A stretch of DNA of 64,000 bases from an uncultured Bacteroidales bacterium (GCA_900315335.1 OMYR01000022.1:1-64000), one strand, 5' to 3'; shown: positions 18,243 to 27,920, counted from the first letter of the stretch. Notes: a model not told the origin generated them from the sequence alone. Program-made: numbers and translations.

Positions 18243-19421
18243 ATGAAAGTGGCAATAATAGGCGGCGGAGCGGCGGGAATGTTTTTGGCAATAAATCTTA
18301 AAGAAATAAATCGCAAGATTGACGTAACTGTTTTTGAAAAGTCAAACAGATTGCTATCTAAACTCGAAGTGTCGGGAGGAGGGCGTTGCAATTGTACCAA
18401 TACATTCCAAAATGTAAGCGATTTATCAAAGGTTTATCCGAGAGGGGCAAGAACGATAAGCAAACTATTCAATACCTTTTCGTATTCCGATGCTTACGCT
18501 TGGTTTGAGGCTCACGGAGTAAGATTAAAAGTAGAAGACAACGGCAGAGTATTCCCCATAACGGACGATTCTCATACTATAATAAGTATGTTTGTCAATC
18601 TCGCAAAGAAATATAATATAAAGATAAAGACTTCATACGCCATAAATTCCTTGTCGGAACTTAGCGATTTCGATTGTATCGCCATAACAACGGGAGGCAT
18701 GTTGCATAACAAAAACAATGTATCTGTTGTAGGGAATGATTTATTGAATAAACCCTTGCCGTCATTGTTTTCTTTTAGGTGTGAAGACAAAAACTTAACA
18801 TTACTATCGGGTACAAGCATCAAAGATGTTACGGCAGCGATTACAAAGACCAAGTTCAAAGTAACGGACGATGTGCTTTTAACTCATAGAGGGCTTAGCG
18901 GCCCTTGTATATTAAAACTATCGTCTTTTGGTGCTAAGGTTTTGAATGAAAGAGATTATAAATTTTCGTTGCTTATGAATTGGGTAAGTAGTAAAGACGA
19001 AGAAGTTTTGTGTAAGATGAAACAATCCGTCAAAGATAATGGCAACAAACTTATCACTAATCAAAATCCGTTTTCCTTACCGCAACGTTTTTGGGAGTAT
19101 ATCCTAAGAAAAACAATGCCCAATCGTATGGATATAAAGTGGAAGGATATTACTCAAAAGGAAATAAATAGAATTATTAACACTCTTTGCAATGACGAAA
19201 TTACGATAAGCGGAAGAATTACGGGCAAAGACGAGTTTGTTACCTGTGGAGGAATTTCTTTGAACGGTGTAGATTTGAATACGATGAGTTTGAAAAACGA
19301 TAAAAGGTTGTTTTTTGCCGGCGAGGTGTTAGATATAGACGGCATTACGGGAGGATACAATTTTCAAGCGGCATGGACTACGGCTTTTGTCGCAGCAAAA
19401 GGAATTGCAAGCAGTATGTAG
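18243..19421 (+). CDS. HI0933-family FAD/NAD(P)-dependent oxidoreductase
   Basis: A 392-residue flavoprotein. The FAD-binding Rossmann motif is at the very N-terminus (VAIIGGGAAGMFLAINL). It is followed by the family signature KLEVSGGGRCNCTN (about 40-53), and the C-terminal FAD-contacting segment is GEVLDIDGITGGYNFQAAW. Known: the HI0933/YhiN/BaiN family, often labelled aminoacetone oxidase; some members reduce steroid or bile-acid intermediates, but most have no proven substrate. Single gene; its promoter region holds the repeat array and a TAATTTTGC -7 box at 18199-18207. Confidence 0.88.
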   Translation: MKVAIIGGGAAGMFLAINLKEINRKIDVTVFEKSNRLLSKLEVSGGGRCNCTNTFQNVSDLSKVYPRGARTISKLFNTFSYSDAYAWFEAHGVRLKVEDNGRVFPITDDSHTIISMFVNLAKKYNIKIKTSYAINSLSELSDFDCIAITTGGMLHNKNNVSVVGNDLLNKPLPSLFSFRCEDKNLTLLSGTSIKDVTAAITKTKFKVTDDVLLTHRGLSGPCILKLSSFGAKVLNERDYKFSLLMNWVSSKDEEVLCKMKQSVKDNGNKLITNQNPFSLPQRFWEYILRKTMPNRMDIKWKDITQKEINRIINTLCNDEITISGRITGKDEFVTCGGISLNGVDLNTMSLKNDKRLFFAGEVLDIDGITGGYNFQAAWTTAFVAAKGIASSM

Positions 19422-19485
19422 GATTAAAATCAACGGATTTGTAAAAAATTTGATATGCTTTGCTTTATCGTATGCAAAAAAATTG

Positions 19486-19494
19486 TAACTTTGC
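19486..19494 (+). promoter_or_regulatory. -7 box of the DUF1015 gene
   Basis: TAACTTTGC, about 60 bases before the start codon; the -33 element is not clear. Confidence 0.5.
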
Positions 19495-19556
19495 ACGAAG
19501 TTTGGAAAAATGAATTTAACATAAATAATAACGTTTTTTAATAAAAATAAAATTTT

Positions 19557-20810
19557 ATGGCAAGAGTAAGAGCTTTCAAGGGACTTCGTCCTCCTGTTGA
19601 AATAGTAGAGAAATTGGCTTCTCGTCCATACGATGTTATGAACTCAGAAGAAGCAAGAGAAGAAGCAAAAGGTAATCCTTATTCATTACTTCACGTTACA
19701 AAAGCCGAAATAGATTTGGCTCCGGGTACAGCAGACAACGCTCCTGAGGTATTTGAGAAAGTTGTTGAGAACTACAACAATTTCAAAAAACAAGGTTGGT
19801 TGGTTCAAGACAGTGAGCCAAAACTATACATCTATGCTCAGACTATGGACGGCAGAACTCAATATGGTATAGTTGGTTGTACTCACGTTGATGATTACTT
19901 CAACGGAATTATCAAGAAACACGAATTGACCCGTAAGGATAAAGAAGACGGCAGAATGGTTCATGTTAATATCACTAACGCTAATGTTGAGCCTGTTTTC
20001 TTCGCTTATCCGGATAATAACGAAATTGACGAAATCGTTAATAGCGTTGTTAAAAACGAAAAACCTATCTACGATTTTGTTGCTAAGGAAGACGGTTTCG
20101 GTCATACGTTTTGGGTAATCAACGACCAAGCAAAGGTAAAACGTTTGGAAGAAATATTTGCTAACGACATCAAATATCTTTATGTTGCCGACGGTCATCA
20201 TCGTACAGCCGCAGCAGCAAGAGTTGGTCAGGAAAGAAGAGCAAAGAATCCTAATCACACAGGAGAAGAAGAATACAACTACTTTATGGCTGTTATATTC
20301 CCTGCATCTCAATTGCATATTATAGATTACAACCGTGTTGTTAAGGATTTGAATGGCTTATCGGAAGAAGATTTCATCAAAGCCGTTGAACAGACATTCA
20401 CTGTTGAGAAAATGGGTAAGGACAATTATGCTCCTGCTAAATTACACGAGTATTCTATGTACTTAAACGGAGAATGGTATCGCTTGACTGCAAAACAAGG
20501 TACATACGATGCAAACGACCCTATCGGAGTTTTGGACGTAAGCATCTTATCAAACAATGTTTTGGACAAAGTTTTAGGCATTAAAGATTTGAGAACTGAC
20601 AAGCGTATCGATTTCGTAGGCGGTATTCGTGGTCTTGGCGAATTGAAACGCAGAGTTGATAGCGGTGAGATGAAAGTTGCGTTTGCTTTATACCCTGTTT
20701 CGATGAACCAATTAATGGAAATTGCCGACACCGGTAATATTATGCCGCCTAAATCTACTTGGTTTGAACCTAAACTAAGAAGCGGTCTTGTAATACATGA
20801 ATTGCAATAG
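19557..20810 (+). CDS. DUF1015-domain protein
   Basis: A 417-residue protein of the DUF1015 family, which usually starts with FKGLRPP and SRPYDVM as here and has the invariant VADGHHRTAAAARVGQ near residue 220. No known enzymatic activity has been established for the family. In many Bacteroidetes it sits next to serC-serA, hinting at a link with serine metabolism, but those genes are not adjacent here. Codon use is rich in frequent codons, suggesting good expression. Ends with its own strong terminator. Confidence 0.9.
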   Translation: MARVRAFKGLRPPVEIVEKLASRPYDVMNSEEAREEAKGNPYSLLHVTKAEIDLAPGTADNAPEVFEKVVENYNNFKKQGWLVQDSEPKLYIYAQTMDGRTQYGIVGCTHVDDYFNGIIKKHELTRKDKEDGRMVHVNITNANVEPVFFAYPDNNEIDEIVNSVVKNEKPIYDFVAKEDGFGHTFWVINDQAKVKRLEEIFANDIKYLYVADGHHRTAAAARVGQERRAKNPNHTGEEEYNYFMAVIFPASQLHIIDYNRVVKDLNGLSEEDFIKAVEQTFTVEKMGKDNYAPAKLHEYSMYLNGEWYRLTAKQGTYDANDPIGVLDVSILSNNVLDKVLGIKDLRTDKRIDFVGGIRGLGELKRRVDSGEMKVAFALYPVSMNQLMEIADTGNIMPPKSTWFEPKLRSGLVIHELQ

Positions 20811-20823
20811 TATTATAATAATT

Positions 20824-20857
20824 AAAAATGGTGGGGATAATACTCCCCGCCATTTTT
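20824..20857 (+). terminator. Terminator after the DUF1015 gene
   Basis: AAAAATGGTGGGGA pairs with TCCCCGCCATTTTT around a 6-base loop, with one T-G wobble pair. Confidence 0.88.
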
Positions 20858-20874
20858 TGGTTAATTGAAGAATT

Positions 20875-21459
20875 ATGAAAAAGTTATTTTATCATTTTTT
20901 TGTTTTGTTGGCTCTTGCCTTATGTTTTGTCGCTTGCGATAATGGTGGCGATGATTTTGATAAATGGGCATCTGATGCAGCGCAAAAGCCTTATACAAAC
21001 ACTGGAACAAATGTGATGATTGTTTTGGACGATAATGTATTGTGGAAAGCAAATAAGTTTTCGACCTGTTATGCCAAAATTCCGACAAACGATAATCCTC
21101 AATGGTTTGATATATTGTTTATGGCAGAAGAAAATCAATTGACTTCGTCAAGTACATTTGCCGACAATTATTTGTTTATCCATACGGATATGCCGCAAAC
21201 AAAAGATTTTTGTTTTGATACAATCCAAAGTTTTTCGACAGGACTGAAAATTATATACAGCGAGGGCAAACATATCGAAGATGCTCACGCAACATACGCA
21301 AAGTATCTTACAAATCCAAAAGGTACTCTTGTCATAACCAAGAATGACGGTAAAGATATGAGTGGTGTTTTCGAGGGAATGATTACTGATATTATGAAAT
21401 CAACTACTCACACTGTTAAAATAGTATTTAACAATGTCCCGATAAGTTTAGTTAAATAA
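20875..21459 (+). CDS. Small lipoprotein of unknown function
   Basis: 194 residues. The signal peptide is lipoprotein type: MKKLFYHFFVLLALALCF, then the lipobox VAC with Cys21 and DNGGDD directly after it, a pattern typical of Bacteroidetes surface-exposed lipoproteins. The mature part has alternating beta-strand-like stretches (VMIVLDDNVLWK, GTLVITKNDG, TVKIVFNNVPIS) and no catalytic motif I recognise. The secreted M6 protease begins 123 bases downstream on the same strand; whether they are co-transcribed is not clear. Confidence 0.75.
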   Translation: MKKLFYHFFVLLALALCFVACDNGGDDFDKWASDAAQKPYTNTGTNVMIVLDDNVLWKANKFSTCYAKIPTNDNPQWFDILFMAEENQLTSSSTFADNYLFIHTDMPQTKDFCFDTIQSFSTGLKIIYSEGKHIEDAHATYAKYLTNPKGTLVITKNDGKDMSGVFEGMITDIMKSTTHTVKIVFNNVPISLVK

Positions 21460-21582
21460 AAATTAATATAAATTGAGAAATTACTTACAACTTTAATACA
21501 AATATTAAACAAATGACAATAAATTTTGTCTAAACTATTGAAGAGATTGATTTGATATTAAAAACAATTAAACTATACTAAA

Positions 21583-24156
21583 ATGAAAAGGACAATAAAG
21601 CATTTAAGACTATTGATTGCAATGGTGTTTTTAATGATGCTGTTCTCAAATGCGTGGGCTGTACCTGCATTTCCGAAAGCAGTAACCGTAAAGCAATCCA
21701 ATGGAAAAGAATTAACTTATTTCATTTATGGCGACGAGCATGCCTCTTGGGCAAAAACGTTGGACGGATGTATGATTATGCCGTTGGCCAATGGTGATTT
21801 TACTTACGCTGTTGCCGATGAACAAGGTAATATGGTGCCTTCTCAAATACTTGCATGTAACAGCGATGTGCGTTCAGCAAAAGAAAAGAAGTTTGTTGCA
21901 TCTTTGGATAAGACTATTTTCTATTCCGTTGCTCAGACAAAAGAATTTGAAAGTAAGAGAGCGTTAAGAGATAGTAAGAATAAAACGCTTCCATTAAAGA
22001 AATTCACTACCGACAAACCTAAACTTCTTGTTGTATTGGTAAATTATAGCGATGTTGAGTTTGATGCCGACAATGCAGATAGATTTAAGCATCAAATACA
22101 AGATAGCAACTATACTCAATATGGTTATACGGGTTCTGTAAGAGACTATTTCGCTGACCAATCATTTGGAGAAATCGATCCGCAGTTTGTTGTCTATGGA
22201 CCGATTACACTACCTCGTACTCGTTCTTATTATGCTTCCAACGGCAATGCAAAAGCGTGGGAAATGGCTCGTGATGCCGTTAAGATAATAGATACAATGT
22301 ACAGCGTCGATTTTACGGAATTTGATAACGATAATGACGGCTATGTTGATTTGGTACATGTTATTTATGCAGGTATAGGTTCCAATTCCACAAATCAAAA
22401 AGACTCACAGGTTTGGCCTCATATGTTTTATTTTCAAGGTAACACCACTATTGACGGTAAAAAATTCTACCGTTACGCTTGTTCTTCCGAGACAAAATCT
22501 ACCGGTTGGTATGGACAGTCAATGGACGGTATAGGTGCGGTATGCCACGAAATGGGACACGCTTTTGGTTTGCCTGATATGTATGCAACAAGTTATACAG
22601 ACGCTATTACTCCGGGTTCATGGGACGTTATGGACGCAGGCTCATATAATAACGACTCAAAAACACCTCCTTATTACTCAATGATAGAAAGAGATATGTT
22701 GGGTTGGGGTAATGTTGTGGATTTGACTGACGGTCAAAAAACTCTTTACCCTATTGCAGATAGCAACACAGCATATAAAATCCATTTGAATACTGATGAA
22801 TACCTTATGTTCGAGTATCGTAACCATGACAAATGGGACGCATATACTCCGGGCATAGGTATGATAGTTTGGCACGCAGATACAAGTAAATTCGTGGATT
22901 GGGAGAACTCAAACGATTTGAATAATGACCCTAACGACAGAGGTTATTTCATCGAATGTGCAGGAAGCGAAAGCAATTTGGAAAGTAAATCCACTCCATA
23001 TCCCGGTAGTTTGAACAAAACGGATATTGACTATTTCTCATTGAAGAACGGAAACCAAGTCGAAGGTCATATAAACAATATTCATTATGCAACAGATTCT
23101 TCAATAGTATTTACATTCACTCAGTCTTATGACGAGATTGATTTCGATTTATCCGTTTCCAATATTACAGCCAATACAATTACTGTTGTAGGTGCATTTA
23201 CGAGCGACAAGGTTATGACAGACAAAGTTCTTCAATATAAAAAGACTTCATCAAATACATATAATGCAGTTGATTTGACAGACAACAATGTTTCCTATGT
23301 ACTTGGCAATTTGCAAAAGAATACTACTTACAATATTCGCTTGGGTGTAACGATAGAGGGTAAGACTTATTATAGTGCCGTTCAAACAATCACGACATCA
23401 TGTTATGACGGAGCGATAAGCTCATTATCTTGGACGGAAAGTTTTGAAAGCGGTTTGAATTGTTGGACTGTTGAAAGTTCATCAAATGCTTCTTGGGAAA
23501 GAACAAAAACAGCAATGGGCGGATATATCTCTCCAAAGAAAGGTTCTTATATGGCTGCAATGAAATTCAATCAAGGTTATTCTACAAGGTCTGCAAGATT
23601 GGTTTCTCCTATGTTTGATTTGTCCGGATACGAGTCGGCAAAGATTAATTTCTCGTATGCTATCTATTCAGGTGTAAGTAATCCTTTGACGGTATATTAT
23701 AGAACGTCTGAAACGGGTGCTTGGACGAAGATTCAGTCGTATAGCAACACGGTTTCAAGTTCATCTGTTTCTTGGAAGAGTGTAAATTTGGAAATGCCGA
23801 ATATTAACGGTTCTTATCAATTGTCATTTGTCGGACAAGATAATCAAGGTTACGGTGTTTGTTTGGACGGAATCACAATTACGGGTGTTAAATCTTCTTC
23901 TTTGGAAGATGCAGAAAACGGTGTAAATATCGCAATTATGCCTAACCCAGCAATGGGTGATGCAACATTGACATTGAACGGAATGGCGGGTAATGTAACC
24001 GTTACTGTTATCGATGCAATGGGAAGACAAGTTATGGAAACGACTACAACTGACAACCAAATCGTCCTTCCGACATCCACATTTGCAAGCGGCGTTTATT
24101 ATATCAAAGCAACCAATGGCGATACTACTCAGATAAAGAAATTTATCAAGAAATAG
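21583..24156 (+). CDS. Secreted M6-family metalloprotease with T9SS sorting domain
   Basis: 857 residues. A signal peptide ends near NAWA. The M6 (immune inhibitor A-like) catalytic domain spans about 100-480 with the zinc site HEMGHAFGLPDMY: His322, Glu323, His326 and the third ligand region at Asp332. Then come a fibronectin III-like module (about 520-605), a jelly-roll choice-of-anchor J/cleaved-adhesin module (about 610-765, opening WTESFESGLNCW), and a C-terminal T9SS type A sorting domain (PNPAMGDATLTLNG to KKFIKK). It would be exported by Sec and then the type IX system, and anchored or released outside the cell to digest host or dietary protein. Codons are A/T-ending as in neighbours. 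Confidence 0.93.
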   Translation: MKRTIKHLRLLIAMVFLMMLFSNAWAVPAFPKAVTVKQSNGKELTYFIYGDEHASWAKTLDGCMIMPLANGDFTYAVADEQGNMVPSQILACNSDVRSAKEKKFVASLDKTIFYSVAQTKEFESKRALRDSKNKTLPLKKFTTDKPKLLVVLVNYSDVEFDADNADRFKHQIQDSNYTQYGYTGSVRDYFADQSFGEIDPQFVVYGPITLPRTRSYYASNGNAKAWEMARDAVKIIDTMYSVDFTEFDNDNDGYVDLVHVIYAGIGSNSTNQKDSQVWPHMFYFQGNTTIDGKKFYRYACSSETKSTGWYGQSMDGIGAVCHEMGHAFGLPDMYATSYTDAITPGSWDVMDAGSYNNDSKTPPYYSMIERDMLGWGNVVDLTDGQKTLYPIADSNTAYKIHLNTDEYLMFEYRNHDKWDAYTPGIGMIVWHADTSKFVDWENSNDLNNDPNDRGYFIECAGSESNLESKSTPYPGSLNKTDIDYFSLKNGNQVEGHINNIHYATDSSIVFTFTQSYDEIDFDLSVSNITANTITVVGAFTSDKVMTDKVLQYKKTSSNTYNAVDLTDNNVSYVLGNLQKNTTYNIRLGVTIEGKTYYSAVQTITTSCYDGAISSLSWTESFESGLNCWTVESSSNASWERTKTAMGGYISPKKGSYMAAMKFNQGYSTRSARLVSPMFDLSGYESAKINFSYAIYSGVSNPLTVYYRTSETGAWTKIQSYSNTVSSSSVSWKSVNLEMPNINGSYQLSFVGQDNQGYGVCLDGITITGVKSSSLEDAENGVNIAIMPNPAMGDATLTLNGMAGNVTVTVIDAMGRQVMETTTTDNQIVLPTSTFASGVYYIKATNGDTTQIKKFIKK

Positions 24157-24214
24157 TTTCTGTCAAAGGCAAAATTTTGATTTGATATAATATCGATATA
24201 TAGTTTTGTTGTAT

Positions 24215-24245
24215 AAGCGGACTGAGAGAAAATCTTAGTCCGCTT
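24215..24245 (+). terminator. Terminator of the M6 protease
   Basis: AAGCGGACT pairs with AGTCCGCTT, followed by a T-rich stretch. Confidence 0.8.
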
Positions 24246-24297
24246 GTTGTTTATTTTCTTGTTCGCAGTAGCGATAAAAATAGTATCGCAAAACAAA

Positions 24298-24360
24298 AAA
24301 TTAGTGTTTAAAACTATTTCACTGATGTTTAACACTAATTTATTAATGTTTAACACTAAT
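24298..24360. repeat. 21-bp periodic dyad array, copy 7
   Basis: Three units (24298-24318, 24319-24339, 24340-24360), each ending in GTTTAACACTAAT or a close variant. Confidence 0.85.
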
Positions 24361-24415
24361 TTTATGAAAATACCTATTTGTAAATCTGTATCCGTGAATA
24401 TCTTTTTACGAAGCA

Positions 24416-24445
24416 TTGTGAGAAATAAAATTTTTGTAACTTTGC
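24416..24445 (+). promoter_or_regulatory. Promoter of the radical SAM - oxidoreductase cassette
   Basis: TTG at 24416-24418, 18 bases, TAACTTTGC at 24437-24445. The start codon is about 85 bases further. Confidence 0.65.
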
Positions 24446-24530
24446 AAAGTTTTAGTGATGTTGGTTTTGTCAATGATGCAAAGCGAACAGCGTATTTATC
24501 TTTACGATAAATTTTATAAACAATATAAAT

Positions 24531-25602
24531 ATGTATAAGTTATCAGATTATTTGCACAATGGAGTTCTTTTTGTTAGGAACACATTGTTGCCAAGAAACA
24601 AGAGATTGGCACAACTTATGATTTATGCGACAAATCAGTGTCAATCACGCTGCCGCCATTGTTCGATATGGCAGAAGCAAAATACCCCCCCCCTTGTCGC
24701 TCGCCGAGATAGTGTCTTTAATGTCAAGTCGTTGCATCGATAGGCATACCACCGTAGGGCTTGAAGGCGGCGAATTTGTCTTGCATCCGCAAGCAGCCCA
24801 AATAATGGAATGGTTCCAAAAAAATCACCCGAATTACACTCTTTTATCAAATTGTCTTTCGTATCAAAAAGTTATTGAACTTACGCGACTTTATAAGCCG
24901 AAGCATTTGTATTTGTCATTGGACGGCGATAAGGAAACATACAAAAATATGCGTGGAGTCGATGGCTACGATAGGGTTATTAAAGTTATAGAAGCCTTGA
25001 AAGATGAAATTCCTATTTCGTTAATGTTTTGTCTTTCGCCTTTTAACAGCCTAAAAGATATGGAATATACTATCAACATAGCGAAGCATTACAAGATAGA
25101 TATTCGTATAGGTATTTACGGCACTATGGACTATTTTGATACAAAGACAAGTATGCTGAAAACATCAGGTATGGACTATATAGAGCAAATACCAAAGAAT
25201 ATTCACGATACACAAGAGAATTATGATTTTGTTGCATTGTATGACCAGTGGAGTAAGGGTAATTTGCGTTTGCGTTGTCATTCTATCACCAATTCACTTG
25301 TTATTCACGCCGATGGTAATGTGCCGATTTGCCAAAACCTTGGTGTTACGCTCGGAAATATAAAAGAGAAATCCCTTGATGAAATATTCAATTCCGCTCA
25401 AAGTGTAAAAATACAAAACCAGTATTCCAAGCAATGCAATGCTTGTTGGATAAATTTTCATAGGAAGTATGATATTATTTTGCTTCGCAATATGGAAAAG
25501 ATTTTCCCTAAAAAATTGATAGAAACGGTATATGGAAAATACTCTTGGTGCGAGGACAAAAGTTTGACGTATAAAAAATACTTAAAACGTGTAACAAAAT
25601 GA
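24531..25602 (+). pseudogene. Radical SAM/SPASM-type protein, split at a C9 tract (off-phase or sequencing error)
   Basis: Frame 1 (from ATG 24531) encodes MYKLSDYLHNGVLFVRNTLL and the radical SAM cluster site Cys37-X3-Cys41-X2-Cys44 (CQSRCRHC), then leaves the real protein at a run of nine C (24685-24693) and stops at 24743. The +1 frame carries the rest without a break from SLAEIVSLMSS to 25602, including the barrel (TVGLEGGEFVLHP, LYLSLDGDKETYKNMRG) and a SPASM-like C-terminal Cys cluster (ICQNLG, CNACW). With eight C the two join as one protein of about 356 residues. As written, neither fragment can be active, since the cluster and the barrel are on different peptides. The gene overlaps the next by four bases. 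Confidence 0.82.
24685..24693 (+). repeat. C9 homopolymer at the frame break
   Basis: Nine consecutive C in an AT-rich gene, exactly where the reading frame breaks. Loss of one C (or gain of two) restores the radical SAM protein. This is the classic layout of slipped-strand phase variation, but also the classic place for a base-calling error. Confidence 0.85.
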
Positions 25603-26636
25603 GCGGCATCGTAGATAATGTTATTCAACGCTGGCGAAAGCAACGTAATATAAGGATGTTGCAATCTGAGTACTCTTGTTGTTATGCTTTTGTCGGTGTC
25701 GGCAGCCATGCTTTGCAGAACCTTTATCCGGTTTTGCAATATCTTGGTATTAAATTGAAGTATATATGCTGTAAAAACTCAAATAAAATTCCCTTGATAG
25801 AACGGAGATTTGATGTTATCGGTACAACTTCTTTGGATATGATATTGAATGATGATGAGGTTAAGGGTGTGTTTGTTTGCGTTGCACCGCAATCACATTA
25901 TGATATATGCCGACGTGTTATAAAGGCAGGAAAATATCTTTTTGTGGAAAAACCGCCTTGTCAAAATATCATTCAATTAAAGGAACTCATAGATTTGGAT
26001 TGCAATCATATTACTATGGTCGGTGTTCAAAAGAGATATTCTCCTTTTGTTCAGCAGTTGAAATTGCGATTGCACAAATCAAATCCGACAAGTTACACGA
26101 TGATTTATCATACAGGCTCATATCCCGAAGGCAATCCCTTGACAGAACTTTTTATTCATACGATAGATTTGGTTACACATCTATTTGGAAAAGCGGAAGT
26201 GAAGAGTTTTCAACGATTGAGCGAAAAAGAAACGACAACAATTCAAATACTTCTTTCGCATAAGGATATAAGCGGATTTATTGAACTTTCAACCAGCTAT
26301 TCGTGGTCTTTACCGAAAGAGCAATTGGATATCAATACCTATTGTGGTGAATACCGCTTGGAGAATATGGAAAGACTGACCTATTGTCCGCATCCGAAAA
26401 AAATTTGTGGAGTACCATTGGAAAAGATTGGATTATTTACAACGGAAGAACAAATAATTGGTGAGCGGAACAACTTCTCGCCGCTTGTTTCCAACAACCA
26501 ATTGCATTCGCAAGGTTTTATTTCGGAGATAAAGTCATTTGCCGATATGGTGGAACATCGTGGTAAAAACATTTCTCCACTACCAAGTTTATTGAATACT
26601 TATAAAATTTTAGAAATTTTAAGTAGGCAAGAATAA
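25599..26636 (+). CDS. Gfo/Idh/MocA-family oxidoreductase
   Basis: 345 residues. After an unusual basic N-terminal extension (MSGIVDNVIQRWRKQRNIR) comes a Rossmann fold with YAFVGVGSHALQNLYPVL (Gly-x-Gly-x-x-Ala type) and the family EKP motif in LFVEKPPC (about 118-125), then the alpha/beta substrate domain with HTIDLVTHLFGK (the usual conserved His region). Known: NAD(P)-dependent dehydrogenation or epimerisation of sugars and polyols. The start overlaps the stop of the radical SAM gene (ATGA), so the two proteins are translationally coupled and probably act in one pathway. A cell-surface sugar or a small modified product is plausible; no glycosyltransferase or transporter is next to them. 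Confidence 0.85.
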   Translation: MSGIVDNVIQRWRKQRNIRMLQSEYSCCYAFVGVGSHALQNLYPVLQYLGIKLKYICCKNSNKIPLIERRFDVIGTTSLDMILNDDEVKGVFVCVAPQSHYDICRRVIKAGKYLFVEKPPCQNIIQLKELIDLDCNHITMVGVQKRYSPFVQQLKLRLHKSNPTSYTMIYHTGSYPEGNPLTELFIHTIDLVTHLFGKAEVKSFQRLSEKETTTIQILLSHKDISGFIELSTSYSWSLPKEQLDINTYCGEYRLENMERLTYCPHPKKICGVPLEKIGLFTTEEQIIGERNNFSPLVSNNQLHSQGFISEIKSFADMVEHRGKNISPLPSLLNTYKILEILSRQE

Positions 26637-26761
26637 AATGCCTATAAGAAAACGACAAAGTATTTATAAATTTATTCTAAATCTGAAAAGAGAAAAGCAT
26701 TTCCTTATAAAGAGAAATTCGTAAGTGTATTCTTTTTTCAGATTGTATTAATTAAAAATTT

Positions 26762-26803
26762 TTGCTTTCTTATTGTCAAAAAGTCTCGACAATAAGAAAG
26801 CAA
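26762..26803. terminator. Bidirectional terminator
   Basis: A perfect 16-bp stem (TTGCTTTCTTATTGTC / GACAATAAGAAAGCAA) between convergent genes. Confidence 0.9.
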
Positions 26804-26815
26804 TGTTTTAATGTT

Positions 26816-27265
26816 TTACCACTTTACTTCATCATTAAGAATTACTCCGTCAGAAGCGTCTTCTTGCGTGAAAGTATTGCCGCGATACTGAACACACAGC
26901 ATTATTAAAGGAGTAGTTCCGTTGTTTCTTACAGAACGTTTGCCGTTAGGGGCGACACGAACCACACTTCCTTCTTGTATCGGGAATATTTTATCATCTA
27001 CTTGAAATTCGCCCTTGCCACTAAGGAAGAAATATAATTCTTCATGTGTTTTATGCGTGTGCAAAAATCCTGTCTCGGTATTAGGTTGGAACATTTGGAA
27101 TGAGAAATCTCCGCCAGTGGCACCACAAACTGCACCTCCGAATACTTTTCCCGGTATTTTTACTTCGGGACTTAATTCCAACAAATAATTGTTTAACTCA
27201 TCAAGTTTGCCAAAATCAATGGCAGTGAAATTGACTGCACTTGCAATCTGCTCAATCTGTTTCAT
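26816..27265 (-). CDS. Cupin-domain protein
   Basis: 149 residues with a single cupin barrel. Motif 1 is FLHTHKTHEELYFFLSGKGE (His-x-His-x3-Glu-type metal site) and motif 2 is around VVRVAPNGKRSVRN. The second motif lacks the usual His, so metal binding may rely on motif 1. Function unknown; small cupins act as isomerases, dioxygenases or sugar binders. The gene is divergent from an HxlR-type regulator, and the pair shares a 274-base intergenic region, so the regulator probably controls it. Confidence 0.85.
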   Translation of the reverse strand: MKQIEQIASAVNFTAIDFGKLDELNNYLLELSPEVKIPGKVFGGAVCGATGGDFSFQMFQPNTETGFLHTHKTHEELYFFLSGKGEFQVDDKIFPIQEGSVVRVAPNGKRSVRNNGTTPLIMLCVQYRGNTFTQEDASDGVILNDEVKW

Positions 27266-27444
27266 CTTTTCTTTTGTTTTTTTATTAAGGTTATTACTAT
27301 AAATTTTCTTTCCAAATACTTTTTACTTGTTCTTTAATATCTGTTTTATGATAAATAAATCGCTAAATCGTTTTTCATATTTGAAAGTCTTATTTGTCGA
27401 TTATTTATTAATTTCGCAACTCGTTATTGTTTTGTTTTGACGAT

Positions 27445-27453
27445 GCAAAATTA
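27445..27453 (-). promoter_or_regulatory. Possible -7 box for the cupin gene
   Basis: Minus-strand TAATTTTGC. It would give the cupin mRNA a leader of about 175 bases and lies about 90 bases before the HxlR gene on the other strand. Confidence 0.45.
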
Positions 27454-27539
27454 TAAACTATTTTATTGCTGTGCAATACGTTACAAAAACGTAAGCAGGT
27501 TACCGAAAGGTTACTTTTATTGATAAATAGAAACATAAA

Positions 27540-27920
27540 ATGACAAAAAAATTAGAAAAAAATTCAATCATTGAAATTTGTCCTATACGAAACGTTGTTG
27601 CTCGCTTTGGAAACAAGTGGGCTTTCTTAATAATTCTTACTTTAAGTGATAATGGAACGATGCGTTTTGGACAATTGGGAAAACTGATTCCCGATATTTC
27701 AAAAAAGGTTCTTGCAAACACTTTGCAGACATTGGAAGCCGATGATTTGGTATCTCGAACCGTTTTTGCCGAAGTGCCAATCCGTGTGGAATATCAACTC
27801 ACTGAAACAGGAGCATCGTTAGTGCCTATCATAAAACAACTAACCGAGTGGGCAGTACAAAATATGAAATCAATTATGGAACATCGTAAAAATTTTGAAA
27901 TGGAGAATGCAAGCAAATAA
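27540..27920 (+). CDS. HxlR-family transcriptional regulator
   Basis: 126 residues with the MarR/HxlR winged helix. The signature region begins EICPIRNVVARFGNKWAFLI, with the conserved early Cys (Cys14) that in several HxlR-type regulators senses disulfide or carbonyl stress. It continues with RFGQLGKLIPDISKKVLANT (recognition helix) and the wing, ending VEYQLTETGASL. Dimeric DNA binding is expected from the family. Divergent from the cupin gene, which is the likely target. A strong Shine-Dalgarno is not seen. Confidence 0.9.
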   Translation: MTKKLEKNSIIEICPIRNVVARFGNKWAFLIILTLSDNGTMRFGQLGKLIPDISKKVLANTLQTLEADDLVSRTVFAEVPIRVEYQLTETGASLVPIIKQLTEWAVQNMKSIMEHRKNFEMENASK

